A DNA stretch of 32,536 nucleotides from Geothrix sp. GTDB taxonomy: Bacteria > Acidobacteriota > Holophagae > Holophagales > Holophagaceae. Where the stretch lies: assembly GCA_030824075.1 (NCBI GenBank), contig JAVBYJ010000029.1:1-32536 (forward strand), written 5' to 3'. Both the position numbers and the translations under genes were made by a program. Positions 22,964-30,813 of the stretch are shown in pieces. Below the pieces are notes generated by a model, which was not told the DNA's origin, made no database searches, and saw only the letters and a program-made list of their open reading frames with translations. The stretch's first letter is position 1. Each line of letters opens with the position of its first letter.

Positions 22964-24079
22964 CTACTTCTTCCGCTTGTAGAAGGGGGTCGGAATGATT
23001 TCGGCGTTCACGGCCCGGCCGCGGATCTCGATCTGAATGAGCCCGCCCATCTTGGCCAATTCCGCGGGGACGTAGGCCAGGCCGAGGTTGATGCCGCAGG
23101 TGGGCGAAGGCGCGGCGCTGGTGACAAAACCAATCGGCTTCCCGTCCTGCACCACCGGCATATGGTCGCGGGCGATGTCACGCTTCTCCAGCGTTTTGAA
23201 GCCGACAAGCTTCCGAGGCGCGGGGGTCGCTTTGGCGGCCACCAGGGCCTCACGGCCGATGAAATCACCCTTGTCGAGCTTCACGATCCAGCCGAGGCCA
23301 GCCTCCAGCGCATGGATGCTGTCATCGATCTCGTGGCCATAGAGGGCCATCTTGCACTCGAGACGAAGGGTGTTGCGGCAACCCAGGCCCGCGGGCAGCA
23401 GACCTTGGTGCTTTCCTGCTTCCATGACGGCATTCCAGATCGCCTCGGTGTCGTCCGCGGCACAGTACAGCTCGAAGCCGTCCTCACCGGTGTACCCCGT
23501 GCGGCTGATGAGGCACTTGATCCCGGCGACTTCCCCGTGGGTGAAGAAGTAATAGCCGATGGGGTCCAGCGGGGTTTGCGTGAGGGGCTGGAGAATGCTC
23601 AGGGACAACGGCCCCTGAAGGGCGATCTGGCCCGTGACAGGGCTTTCGTTCACCACGGTGCAGTCGTAGGCCGGAGCGTGCTTCTGGACCCAGGCGAAGT
23701 CCTTGTCGGAGTTGCCGGCGTTCACCACCAGGAGGAACTCCTGTTCGCCTTCGCGATAGACCAGCAGATCGTCCACGAAGGTGCCGTTGTCGTAGAGGAA
23801 AGCCGTGTAGTGGACCTGTCCGATGACCAGCTTTGAAACCGCATTCGGGGTCAAATGCTCCACCAGTGCCAGGGCGCCAGGACCCTTCACGCGGATCTCA
23901 CCCATGTGGCTCACGTCGAAAAGACCGGCTTTCGTGCGGACCGCCTCGTGCTCCGCGATGATCCCGGCCGGATACTGCACGGGCATGTCCCAGCCACCGA
24001 AATCCACCATCTTGGCGTTCAGGGCCCGGTGAGCGGCGTTAAGGGGTGTCTTCATCAGTTCAGATGCGGCAATCGTCAT
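22964..24079 (-). CDS. gcvT: Aminomethyltransferase, glycine cleavage T protein
   Basis: 371-residue tetrahydrofolate-dependent enzyme that releases ammonia and transfers the methylene group to THF. ATG at 24079 (MTIAASELMKTPLNAAHR) has AGGAG at 5-6 bases; the frame is open a further 66 codons through the sfsA 3' end but that part is not family-like. Conserved stretches include MVDFGGWDMPVQYPAG, LFDVSHMGEIRVKGPGA, SRTGYTGEDGFELY and GLGCRNTLRLECKMALYGHE. No GcvP gene is in the window, so the P subunit must be encoded elsewhere. No glycine riboswitch fits in the 25-bp gap before the gene. Confidence 0.97.
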   Translation of the reverse strand: MTIAASELMKTPLNAAHRALNAKMVDFGGWDMPVQYPAGIIAEHEAVRTKAGLFDVSHMGEIRVKGPGALALVEHLTPNAVSKLVIGQVHYTAFLYDNGTFVDDLLVYREGEQEFLLVVNAGNSDKDFAWVQKHAPAYDCTVVNESPVTGQIALQGPLSLSILQPLTQTPLDPIGYYFFTHGEVAGIKCLISRTGYTGEDGFELYCAADDTEAIWNAVMEAGKHQGLLPAGLGCRNTLRLECKMALYGHEIDDSIHALEAGLGWIVKLDKGDFIGREALVAAKATPAPRKLVGFKTLEKRDIARDHMPVVQDGKPIGFVTSAAPSPTCGINLGLAYVPAELAKMGGLIQIEIRGRAVNAEIIPTPFYKRKK

Positions 24080-24104
24080 GGGTGCTCCTGCGTGAAGTCC
24101 CAGT

Positions 24105-24845
24105 CTATCGCCGGGGGACCCAGGGCAGAAGGCCTGGCAGTTCCCAGCCCAGGGTCCATAGACCACTTGCATCTGAGCTTGTGACGAGGCGCACAGCCAA
24201 AGGGAGGACCATGACACCGATTTTTGCGGCGCGATCCAGTTCCGTCGCGTAGACCGGATCAATCTCCCGGGCCGCATCGAAACGGTCCACGTCGGTACGG
24301 TGCACGAACAGGGCGATCGCGGCCCGATGGCCTTGGCGGACCATGGCCTGGAGTTCTCGGAGGTGCTTGGTCCCCCGTTCGGTCACGGCATCGGGGAACA
24401 GGGCCCAGGGACCATCTTTCAGGGTGGTGTTCTTTACTTCAATGAAGATTTGACGCCCGTCCCCATCCAAGGCCAACACGTCGATGCGGCTGTTCTCGGT
24501 CCCGTATTTCACTTCTGTCCGAACGCTGTTCAGACCGGCCAGCCCCGGCAGCACATCCCGCCGAGCAGCCTCCGCCACCACCCGGTTGGGCATGCCCGTT
24601 TCCACGCCCACCCAACCCCCGGGCCGTTCCACAGCCAGCCAAGTGAACTTCAGTTTGCGATTCGGGTTCGCCGCGGATTCCAGCAACACCCGGTCACCGG
24701 GTTCCCAACAGGTCTTCATGGAACCGGTGTTGGTCGTGTGAGCGGTGACGACGCTGCCATCCACCAGGCGGACATCGGCCAGGAACCGCTTGTAGCGCTG
24801 GATCAGCGAGCCCAGCACCAGGTTGGTCCGTTGAACCAGGATCAT
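24105..24845 (-). CDS. sfsA: SfsA family protein
   Basis: 246-residue protein of the SfsA family, described as sugar-fermentation-stimulation DNA-binding protein with an OB-like N-terminus and a PD-(D/E)XK-like nuclease fold. ATG at 24845 overlaps the phosphatase stop by 4 bases (ATGA); a GTG two codons earlier is also possible. Motifs: VVTAHTTNTGSMKT (family consensus HCPNTG), NRVVAEAARRD, SRIDVLAL, IFIEVKNTT and FPDAVTERGTKHLRELQ. The HTT in place of HCP is the only notable change. Its molecular role is poorly understood. Confidence 0.92.
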   Translation of the reverse strand: MILVQRTNLVLGSLIQRYKRFLADVRLVDGSVVTAHTTNTGSMKTCWEPGDRVLLESAANPNRKLKFTWLAVERPGGWVGVETGMPNRVVAEAARRDVLPGLAGLNSVRTEVKYGTENSRIDVLALDGDGRQIFIEVKNTTLKDGPWALFPDAVTERGTKHLRELQAMVRQGHRAAIALFVHRTDVDRFDAAREIDPVYATELDRAAKIGVMVLPLAVRLVTSSDASGLWTLGWELPGLLPWVPRR

Positions 24846-25399
24846 GGCCACCGGGCCAGGATGAGATCCACGGCCTCGGGAAGGTTCTCGGCCACCAGAT
24901 CTGCGGCAGAGCCATCCACCTTCGATCCATAGCCCGTGCGCACGAGCGCCACCTTGCAGCCCGCCCGCCGTCCCGCTTCGAGATCAATCCCCTTGTCCCC
25001 CACCATCCAGGATTGAGACAGGTCCAGCCCATGTTCTTCGGCCGCTCTCGTCAGCATGCCTGGATTCGGCTTGCGATCCGGATGATCGGCCACGGCATAT
25101 TCCCCTTCGGCCTCCTCATGGTGCGGAGAGGCGTACACCGCGTCGATCCAGGCATTCTCCAGGGCCAGCAGCTTACCCATGCGGCTCATGACGGCCGCGA
25201 AGTCTGCCCACCCGTACTTGCCGCGCCCGATGCCGCTTTGATTGGTGACCACTACCACGGGAACCCCTTTCGCGTTCAGCCGGGCCACGGCTTCAGCGGC
25301 GCCTGGGATCAGGACCAGTTGCGCTGGGTCGGACAGAAAGTCGACCTCCTCATTGAGGGTTCCATCACGATCCAGGAAGACGGCGGGCCTTGGGCTCAC
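24842..25399 (-). CDS. GmhB-like HAD phosphatase, zinc-site cysteines absent
   Basis: 185-residue HAD-IIIA phosphatase of the D-glycero-D-manno-heptose-1,7-bisphosphate phosphatase/histidinol phosphatase group. Motif 1 FLDRDGTLN, motif 2 VVTNQSGIGRGKY, motif 3 RKPNPGML and motif 4 WMVGDKGIDLEAGRRAG are intact. The family's zinc loop (Cys-x-His before, Cys-x-Cys after) reads SPHHEEAEGEY...ADHPDRKPNPGM, keeping the His pair but no Cys. The GTG at 25399 overlaps the TolB-like stop by 4 bases (GTGA); upstream GTG 25408 or TTG 25420 are alternatives. No other heptose-synthesis gene is nearby, so the substrate is uncertain. Confidence 0.82.
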   Translation of the reverse strand: MSPRPAVFLDRDGTLNEEVDFLSDPAQLVLIPGAAEAVARLNAKGVPVVVVTNQSGIGRGKYGWADFAAVMSRMGKLLALENAWIDAVYASPHHEEAEGEYAVADHPDRKPNPGMLTRAAEEHGLDLSQSWMVGDKGIDLEAGRRAGCKVALVRTGYGSKVDGSAADLVAENLPEAVDLILARWP

Positions 25400-26442
25400 G
25401 GGAGCCACTCTGCGACGCAAATATCGAACTGGCGGGAACCCCTGGGATCCCGGCCGCTCACCCAGAGCAATTTTTTACCGTCTGGGCTGAAGTGGGGGAA
25501 GGAATTGAACACGCCCGTCCAAGTGATCCGATCGAGGCCGGAACCATCCAGATGGACGCGGAAGAGGTCGAAACCGCGCCCCTTGCCCTCATTGTCATGA
25601 TGGTTGGTCGCGAAGACGATGCCCTTCCCATCCGGGGTGAAAATGGGCGCGAAGGCCGCGCCGGGCAGGTTCGTGACCTGCCGCTTGGCGCTGCCGTCGG
25701 CGTTCATCACCCAGATGTCCATGGCCATGGGTTCGACCAGATGCTGTTTGAGAAGGGCTTGGTACTTCGATGCGGCAGCCTCGCCCTTGGGATAGTTGGT
25801 GCGCCAGGCGATGAGCTTCGAATCGGGGCTGAAGACCGCGCCACCGTCGTACCCCATGCCATCGGTCAGGCGCATCAGGTTCTTCCCGTCCAGGTCCGCC
25901 CGCCAGAGATCCACGTCCCCGCTGCGCTCGCTGGTGAATACGACCCACTTGCCATTGGGTGCGACCGTGGCCTCTGCATCATAGCCAGGCGAGGAGAGGA
26001 ACGGCTTCGCGCCGCTTCCATCGGCCTTGGCGATGTAAAGGTCATAGTCCTGGAACACCGGCCACTGGTACTTGCCTGGGGTGAAGGCGGGTCCCTTCGG
26101 GCACTCCGGCCCAGCTCCATGGGTACTGGCGTAGATGATTTTCTTGTCTCCGGGTAGGAACCAGCCACAGGTGACACGGCCTTTGCCAGAACTGACGCGC
26201 TGCTGGCCCGAACCGTCGGCGTTCATGGTGTAGAGCTGGTCACAGGGGTAACCGTCCCGGGTGCTCTGGAAGATGATCTTCTTGCCGTCGTTCGACCAGT
26301 AGGCCTCGGCGTTGGACCCAGTGCCCGTAAGCTTCTTCACGGTCTGAAGATGGACCTCCCTGGCATCCTTGAGCGGCTCGGTCGATGCGGGTTGGGCTCC
26401 GAGACACAACGGGCATAGCGCGGCCAGGATCAGTTGCTTCAC
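25396..26442 (-). CDS. Exported TolB-like beta-propeller (PD40) protein
   Basis: 348-residue secreted protein. GTG at 26442 is supported by AAGGAG 7-8 bases upstream and by the signal peptide it starts (VKQLILAALCPLCLGAQ). At least five WD40-like PD40 blades repeat the pattern SPDGKKIIF-S-x-R: YWSNDGKKIIFQSTRDG, VAPNGKWVVFTSERSG, FSPDSKLIAWRTN, FTPDGKGIVFATNHH, FSPDGKKLLWVSGRD, with NADGSG and DLYIAKADGSG turn motifs. The full TolB N-terminal domain is missing and tolQRA/pal are not nearby, so this is not TolB itself. Two Cys pairs in the N-terminal half may form disulfides. First gene of the six-gene minus-strand run. Confidence 0.85.
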   Translation of the reverse strand: MKQLILAALCPLCLGAQPASTEPLKDAREVHLQTVKKLTGTGSNAEAYWSNDGKKIIFQSTRDGYPCDQLYTMNADGSGQQRVSSGKGRVTCGWFLPGDKKIIYASTHGAGPECPKGPAFTPGKYQWPVFQDYDLYIAKADGSGAKPFLSSPGYDAEATVAPNGKWVVFTSERSGDVDLWRADLDGKNLMRLTDGMGYDGGAVFSPDSKLIAWRTNYPKGEAAASKYQALLKQHLVEPMAMDIWVMNADGSAKRQVTNLPGAAFAPIFTPDGKGIVFATNHHDNEGKGRGFDLFRVHLDGSGLDRITWTGVFNSFPHFSPDGKKLLWVSGRDPRGSRQFDICVAEWLP

Positions 26443-26525
26443 GGTCGTCTCCTTCCGGTTCAAACAGGGACTGGAGCAGGATGCCAGAGATGGCACACTG
26501 ATGGGACATTCCGAGGTCCCCGATC

Positions 26526-27218
26526 ATGATCGACAAGCGCGTCAGCTCCGCCCTGGAAGCCGTGGCGGATATCCCGGCCGGAGCCCACCTCGCCGTGGGT
26601 GGATTCGGCCTCTGCGGCATCCCCGAGCACCTGATTGCGGCTCTGGCCCATTTGGGCGTGAAGGATCTCACCTGCTATTCCAACAATGCCGGGGTGGACG
26701 ACTTCGGGCTCGGGATCCTCCTCAGAAACCGGCAGATCCGCAAGATGGTGAGCAGCTACGTGGGCGAAAACGCTGAGTTCGAGCGGCAGTTCCTCAGCGG
26801 CGAGTTGGAGGTCGAGCTGGTGCCCCAGGGCACGCTGGCCGAGCGCATGAGGGCAGGTGGGGCCGGGATCCCGGCCTTCTTCACACCCACCGGCGCCGGA
26901 ACGAAGGTCGCGGAGGGCAAGGAGACCCGGCTGTTCCGCGGGCGGGAGTGTGTAATGGAGGCCGGCATCTTCGCGGATTTCGCATTGGTGAAGGCCTGGA
27001 AGGCTGATCGCCTGGGCAACCTGGTCTTCCGCAAGACCGCCCGCAACTTCAACCCCATGGTGGCCACCTGCGGGAAAGTCTGCATCGCCGAGGTCGAGGA
27101 GATCGTCGAGATCGGAGGCCTGGACCCCGACGCCATCCACACACCCGGCATCTTCGTCCATCGACTGGTGCTGGGGACGTCGTATGAGAAGCGCATCGAG
27201 AAGGTGGTCACACGGTAG
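26526..27218 (+). CDS. 3-oxoacid CoA-transferase subunit A
   Basis: 230-residue ScoA/AtoD-type subunit that, with subunit B, moves CoA between succinyl-CoA or acetyl-CoA and 3-oxoacids. ATG at 26526 follows GAGG at about 9 bases. Motifs: [18 protein letters not shown] (CoA-binding turn), [59 protein letters not shown] core (given here in parts as [21 protein letters not shown] and FFTPTGAGT). The catalytic Glu belongs to subunit B, whose gene normally follows directly; here the next 65 bp hold no gene and then a convergent gene begins. The coding frame itself is intact. Confidence 0.9.
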   Translation: MIDKRVSSALEAVADIPAGAHLAVGGFGLCGIPEHLIAALAHLGVKDLTCYSNNAGVDDFGLGILLRNRQIRKMVSSYVGENAEFERQFLSGELEVELVPQGTLAERMRAGGAGIPAFFTPTGAGTKVAEGKETRLFRGRECVMEAGIFADFALVKAWKADRLGNLVFRKTARNFNPMVATCGKVCIAEVEEIVEIGGLDPDAIHTPGIFVHRLVLGTSYEKRIEKVVTR

Positions 27219-27283
27219 GGATGCCCGTCGGAACCCCACCCCGACCTCGCCGCAACGTCGTTTCGGGAGTCACACTGCTCCGA

Positions 27284-29098
27284 TCACTCCATCGGTAGGC
27301 CGAGGCGGACGAGGGAACCCCGCTCCGCGGGCAGGATCTGGACGGAACCGCCATAGGCGTTCATGAGCTGAGCGCAGGCCGCCAGGCCGATCCCAGGGCG
27401 GCGTCCCTCCTTCGGAAGGACCGGGCGCAAGTCCAGGAAGGGTTCGAAGGCGCCATCAAGCAGGCTCGCTTCGATGGGGGCCCCGTCATCCTCTACCTCG
27501 AGACGGAAATGGCTGTGGCCTCCCCAGGTCCGGATCGACACATGCTCCGGTTGGCCTTCCATGACATGGGCGATCAGGTGGCCAAACACTTCGGCGAAAT
27601 CCGAGTAGACCCCGAACAGCAGGTCTCTTGACGCCTGGAGGTTCAGCGCCACGGGGAGGTCCCCCGGCAGAGACCCCTCGGCCACCATGAGGTCCAGTTC
27701 CTGGCGGAGGAGGTCGTGAAGGTGGATCCATTCCGGGCTGGTGGCCTCCCCCTGTCCCGTGCGCCGAAGCAAAGCCCGCACCAGCCTATCCACCTGGGAA
27801 ATGGCTCCGCGGATCTGATCCATAGACCGGTGGCATTCCTCACGGTCCACAGGGGCAGGGACATTTGAACGGTCCATGAACGCAGACAGCAGGACGCTCT
27901 CCTCCTGCAGGGTCCGGACTGGGATCTGGAGACGCTGGGCCATGTTCATGAACAGGCTGCCCAGGGCGGTTTTCTGGTTCTGGGCTCCCAGGGCCCGTTG
28001 GGCCTCCTTCAGTGCCTCGTAGGTGGATTCCATCCCTTTGTAGCTCGTGCCGAGGGCCTGGCTGGTTTGATCCAAATGGGCGATGAGCTCGGCGTTCTCG
28101 AGACTGACCTGCAGGATGCCCGCATAGAGGGCTGCGAGCTCGATCTCGAAGGGCTGGAAGGCCGGTCCCAGCCGGTCCGCGGCGAGGAAGCCCTGGAGTT
28201 GACCCTCCTCCGACCGGCTTCTCAGAGGAAGCAGCAGGGCCTGTGCCCGTGGGTCCCATAGACTCAGATCAATCCCCTGCTCCCAGGCCGGAGACTGTCG
28301 GAGGTCTGCGCCCGCCAGCACGCCACCGGCAGGCAGCGACCCCGCCCAGGCGAGCAGCCGATGGTCCAGCGGCAGGACCTCAGTTTCCTCGAATCCGGTA
28401 CCAGCCTTTCCCAGTCCCTGGAAATAGGCCCCGCTCTCATGGAGACGGTAGGAACGCAGCTGATCGAGATGCAGTTCCTGATGAAGCTGATCCAGGACAC
28501 GGAACTGGATTTCGCCTTTGTCCCGGATCGGGATGATGTCCTTGCTGAGCGCCAGGAGGCGGGAGAGGTGGCGGCTGCGTTGCTCCAACTCTACCTGGGC
28601 TTCAAGCAGCTTCCGGTTGCTCTCCAGGGACTCGCGAAGCTGGGTTTCGAGGTGATCCACGACCTGCTGGCTGAAATGCCGCAGGGCGGCCCCTTCCCTC
28701 CCCCCCTCCAGACGGTCCCGATGCCCACCGAGGTAGGCTTCCACCTGACCGACAAACAGGAAGGGATCGATGGGCTTGGAAATGAACCCGTCGCAGCCCG
28801 TGACAAGGGCTGTCTCTCGATCGCTCCGCATCGTCTTCGCCGTCAACGCGACAATGAGGGTGGCATCCAGCGCTCCGATCTGCCGGAGCTTGGTGGCGAC
28901 CTCGAACCCCGATAGGCCGGGCAAGTTGATGTCCAACAGGATCAGCGCCGGCTTCAAGGCGGCGGCGGCCTCGCAGCCCTTGAGCCCATTGTCAGCCCAG
29001 TGCATTTCGTATCCCGCCTGCGACAGCAGGCGCTGGACGAGCCGCCAGTTCATCGGGTTGTCCTCGATGCAGAGAATCCGTGGCAAAGGCGCGCTCAC
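27284..29098 (-). CDS. REC-GAF protein with degenerate histidine-kinase core
   Basis: 604-residue cytoplasmic signalling protein. Residues 1-125 are a complete receiver: E12-D13, phospho-acceptor D56 in LILLDINLPG, and K108 in ISKPID. A coiled linker (about 140-185) leads to a GAF-like domain (about 187-335), another coiled coil (337-375) and a kinase-like module. The H-box equivalent reads MNMAQRLQIPVRTL with Q388 where His is expected; the N-box has H511 in place of Asn (GHLIAHVMEG); the G1 box is DDGAPI rather than DxGxG. The last part keeps PGIGLAACAQLMNAYGG. The GTG start overlaps the upstream kinase stop by 4 bases, so D56 is probably phosphorylated by that kinase. Confidence 0.88.
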   Translation of the reverse strand: MSAPLPRILCIEDNPMNWRLVQRLLSQAGYEMHWADNGLKGCEAAAALKPALILLDINLPGLSGFEVATKLRQIGALDATLIVALTAKTMRSDRETALVTGCDGFISKPIDPFLFVGQVEAYLGGHRDRLEGGREGAALRHFSQQVVDHLETQLRESLESNRKLLEAQVELEQRSRHLSRLLALSKDIIPIRDKGEIQFRVLDQLHQELHLDQLRSYRLHESGAYFQGLGKAGTGFEETEVLPLDHRLLAWAGSLPAGGVLAGADLRQSPAWEQGIDLSLWDPRAQALLLPLRSRSEEGQLQGFLAADRLGPAFQPFEIELAALYAGILQVSLENAELIAHLDQTSQALGTSYKGMESTYEALKEAQRALGAQNQKTALGSLFMNMAQRLQIPVRTLQEESVLLSAFMDRSNVPAPVDREECHRSMDQIRGAISQVDRLVRALLRRTGQGEATSPEWIHLHDLLRQELDLMVAEGSLPGDLPVALNLQASRDLLFGVYSDFAEVFGHLIAHVMEGQPEHVSIRTWGGHSHFRLEVEDDGAPIEASLLDGAFEPFLDLRPVLPKEGRRPGIGLAACAQLMNAYGGSVQILPAERGSLVRLGLPME

Positions 29099-30765
29099 GT
29101 CGTTCCACCCTTCATCAGGGGCATCTCGACCGTGAAGGTACTCCCTTCCCCCTTGCGGCTTTCAGCCGTGATCCTTCCGTGCATCAGCCCCATGAACCGC
29201 TGGCTGATCGCCAATCCCAGCCCGGTTCCACCGAAGCGCCGGGTGATGCTGCCATCCACCTGCTGGAAGGGTTTGAAGAGGCGGCCCATTTCCTCTTCGG
29301 ACATCCCAATGCCCGTGTCCTTGATGCTGACCCGGAACTGGCCTCCAGCCACCCCTGAAGAAATGGTTACCGAGCCTGATTCCGTGAACTTGATGGCATT
29401 GCCCACCAGGTTTGTGAACACCTGGCGAAGGCGGTCCTGGTCCCCCATCACCCGGATGTCCGTCTCTGTGCGTTGGTAGAGAAGGTTGACCGGACGAGCC
29501 TGGATGAGACCCGCGGACATGGCCTTCACTTCATCCAGCAGGCGCACAGGGTCAACCTCCTCCAGATCCAGTTCCATCTTGCCTGCTTCGATCTTAGAGA
29601 GGTCAAGGATCGAATCGATGAGCCCGAGCAGGGAACGCCCGTTCTGATAGATGATTTGGAGATCCTCGCAAGCCTCGCGGCCCATGCGCCCATCGGGATT
29701 CTGCATCAGCATTCCGGAAAACCCGATGATGGAGTTTAGGGGCGTGCGGAGTTCGTGGCTCATGTTGGCCAGGAACTCATCCTTCAGCCGATCGACCTCC
29801 TTCAGCTTCTGGTAGCTGGTAAGCAGGTTTTCGTTGAGATCACGCAGCTCCTGGGTCTTTTCGTGGACCTTCTCTTCGAGGGTGCTCGCCCAGGCCTTCA
29901 ATTCCACGCGGCTCTGCTCCAGGCCCCGGGTTCGGTCCTGGACGAGCTGCTCCAGGTTGGCGCGGATCTCCTCAAGCTCCCAGATCGTCTCCATCAGCTG
30001 CCGGGTGCGCTCCTGGACACGGTATTCGAGCAGTCGATTTTGTCGCTCGATCTCATCCCGGGACACCCTGAGCTTGTCGGTCATCACCTCGAAGGATTGG
30101 CTCAGGTCCTGGATCTCGTCCCGCGTGTAGACCTTCACGGATACAGTCTCCAGGTTCCCCTGGGCGACCTTCTGGGCCGCCTCCGTCAGCTGTATCACCG
30201 GACGCAAATAGCGGTTGGAGAGGAAGACGGCCGCACCGATGCCCAGCACGAGGGTTACGAAACCCACGACCAGGCTGGCCTTGATATTCTCCCGCACGGC
30301 GCGCTGCGTCCCTTCCGTCGTGAAGCCGATAATGAGTGTGCCGACCTGGTCGGCTCGAGGTTCCTCGTAGAAGACCGGAGCCACCGCGACGAGCATGTTG
30401 TCCTCCCGCCGGGTGTAGGTGTGGGAGATGCCGTCCCTCAGGACCTGGCCCATGGCCCAGTCCGGCGTGGTGGGAGTGCTGTCGAGGGCTTCGCCATGCG
30501 CCCCGAAGACGGCGCTGAACCGGAAGGCCGGGATGTTCTGAACGCCCTGAAGCACTTTCGCGATATCCCGGGTGTTCCCGAAGCTCACCGCGGGTCCCAG
30601 GGCATAACTCGCGGTCTCGGCAACCTGGCGGGCACTCAGTTCAGCCTGGGAACGAATCTGCTGCTCCACCCAACGCGGGTAGTAAAGCAGATTGAAGGCG
30701 ATGAACGAGAGGACCAGGATGCTGATGACGGCGCTCAGCTTGGTCTTGATCGAAAGGCGGTACAT
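29095..30765 (-). CDS. Membrane sensor histidine kinase
   Basis: 556-residue inner-membrane kinase. Helix 1 at about 9-29, a periplasmic sensor (about 31-160; AETASYALGPAVSFGNTRDIAKVLQ resembles CHASE8-like domains), helix 2 at about 163-183, HAMP (about 184-237, beginning NRYLRPVIQLTEAA), a long coiled coil (235-325), then HisKA with H337 in ANMSHELRTPLNSI, N-box FTNLVGNAIKF, G1 DTGIGM, F-box FKPFQQVDGS and G2 GGTGLGLAIS. All catalytic boxes are intact. It sits between a chemoreceptor-like gene (48-bp gap) and the REC-GAF gene (4-base overlap), its likely phosphotransfer target. Confidence 0.94.
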   Translation of the reverse strand: MYRLSIKTKLSAVISILVLSFIAFNLLYYPRWVEQQIRSQAELSARQVAETASYALGPAVSFGNTRDIAKVLQGVQNIPAFRFSAVFGAHGEALDSTPTTPDWAMGQVLRDGISHTYTRREDNMLVAVAPVFYEEPRADQVGTLIIGFTTEGTQRAVRENIKASLVVGFVTLVLGIGAAVFLSNRYLRPVIQLTEAAQKVAQGNLETVSVKVYTRDEIQDLSQSFEVMTDKLRVSRDEIERQNRLLEYRVQERTRQLMETIWELEEIRANLEQLVQDRTRGLEQSRVELKAWASTLEEKVHEKTQELRDLNENLLTSYQKLKEVDRLKDEFLANMSHELRTPLNSIIGFSGMLMQNPDGRMGREACEDLQIIYQNGRSLLGLIDSILDLSKIEAGKMELDLEEVDPVRLLDEVKAMSAGLIQARPVNLLYQRTETDIRVMGDQDRLRQVFTNLVGNAIKFTESGSVTISSGVAGGQFRVSIKDTGIGMSEEEMGRLFKPFQQVDGSITRRFGGTGLGLAISQRFMGLMHGRITAESRKGEGSTFTVEMPLMKGGTT

Positions 30766-30813
30766 GAATGGGAGCCCGGGAACCGGCCTCCAGCCTAACA
30801 GCTACCCAGGCTT

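Noticed and set aside
24080..24104. Glycine riboswitch before gcvT
   Set aside because: Only 25 bp separate sfsA and gcvT, far too short for a glycine aptamer.
27227..27245. GTCGG/CCGAC hairpin after the CoA-transferase gene as terminator
   Set aside because: A 5-bp stem with a 9-base loop and no T-run; compatible with chance in GC-rich DNA.
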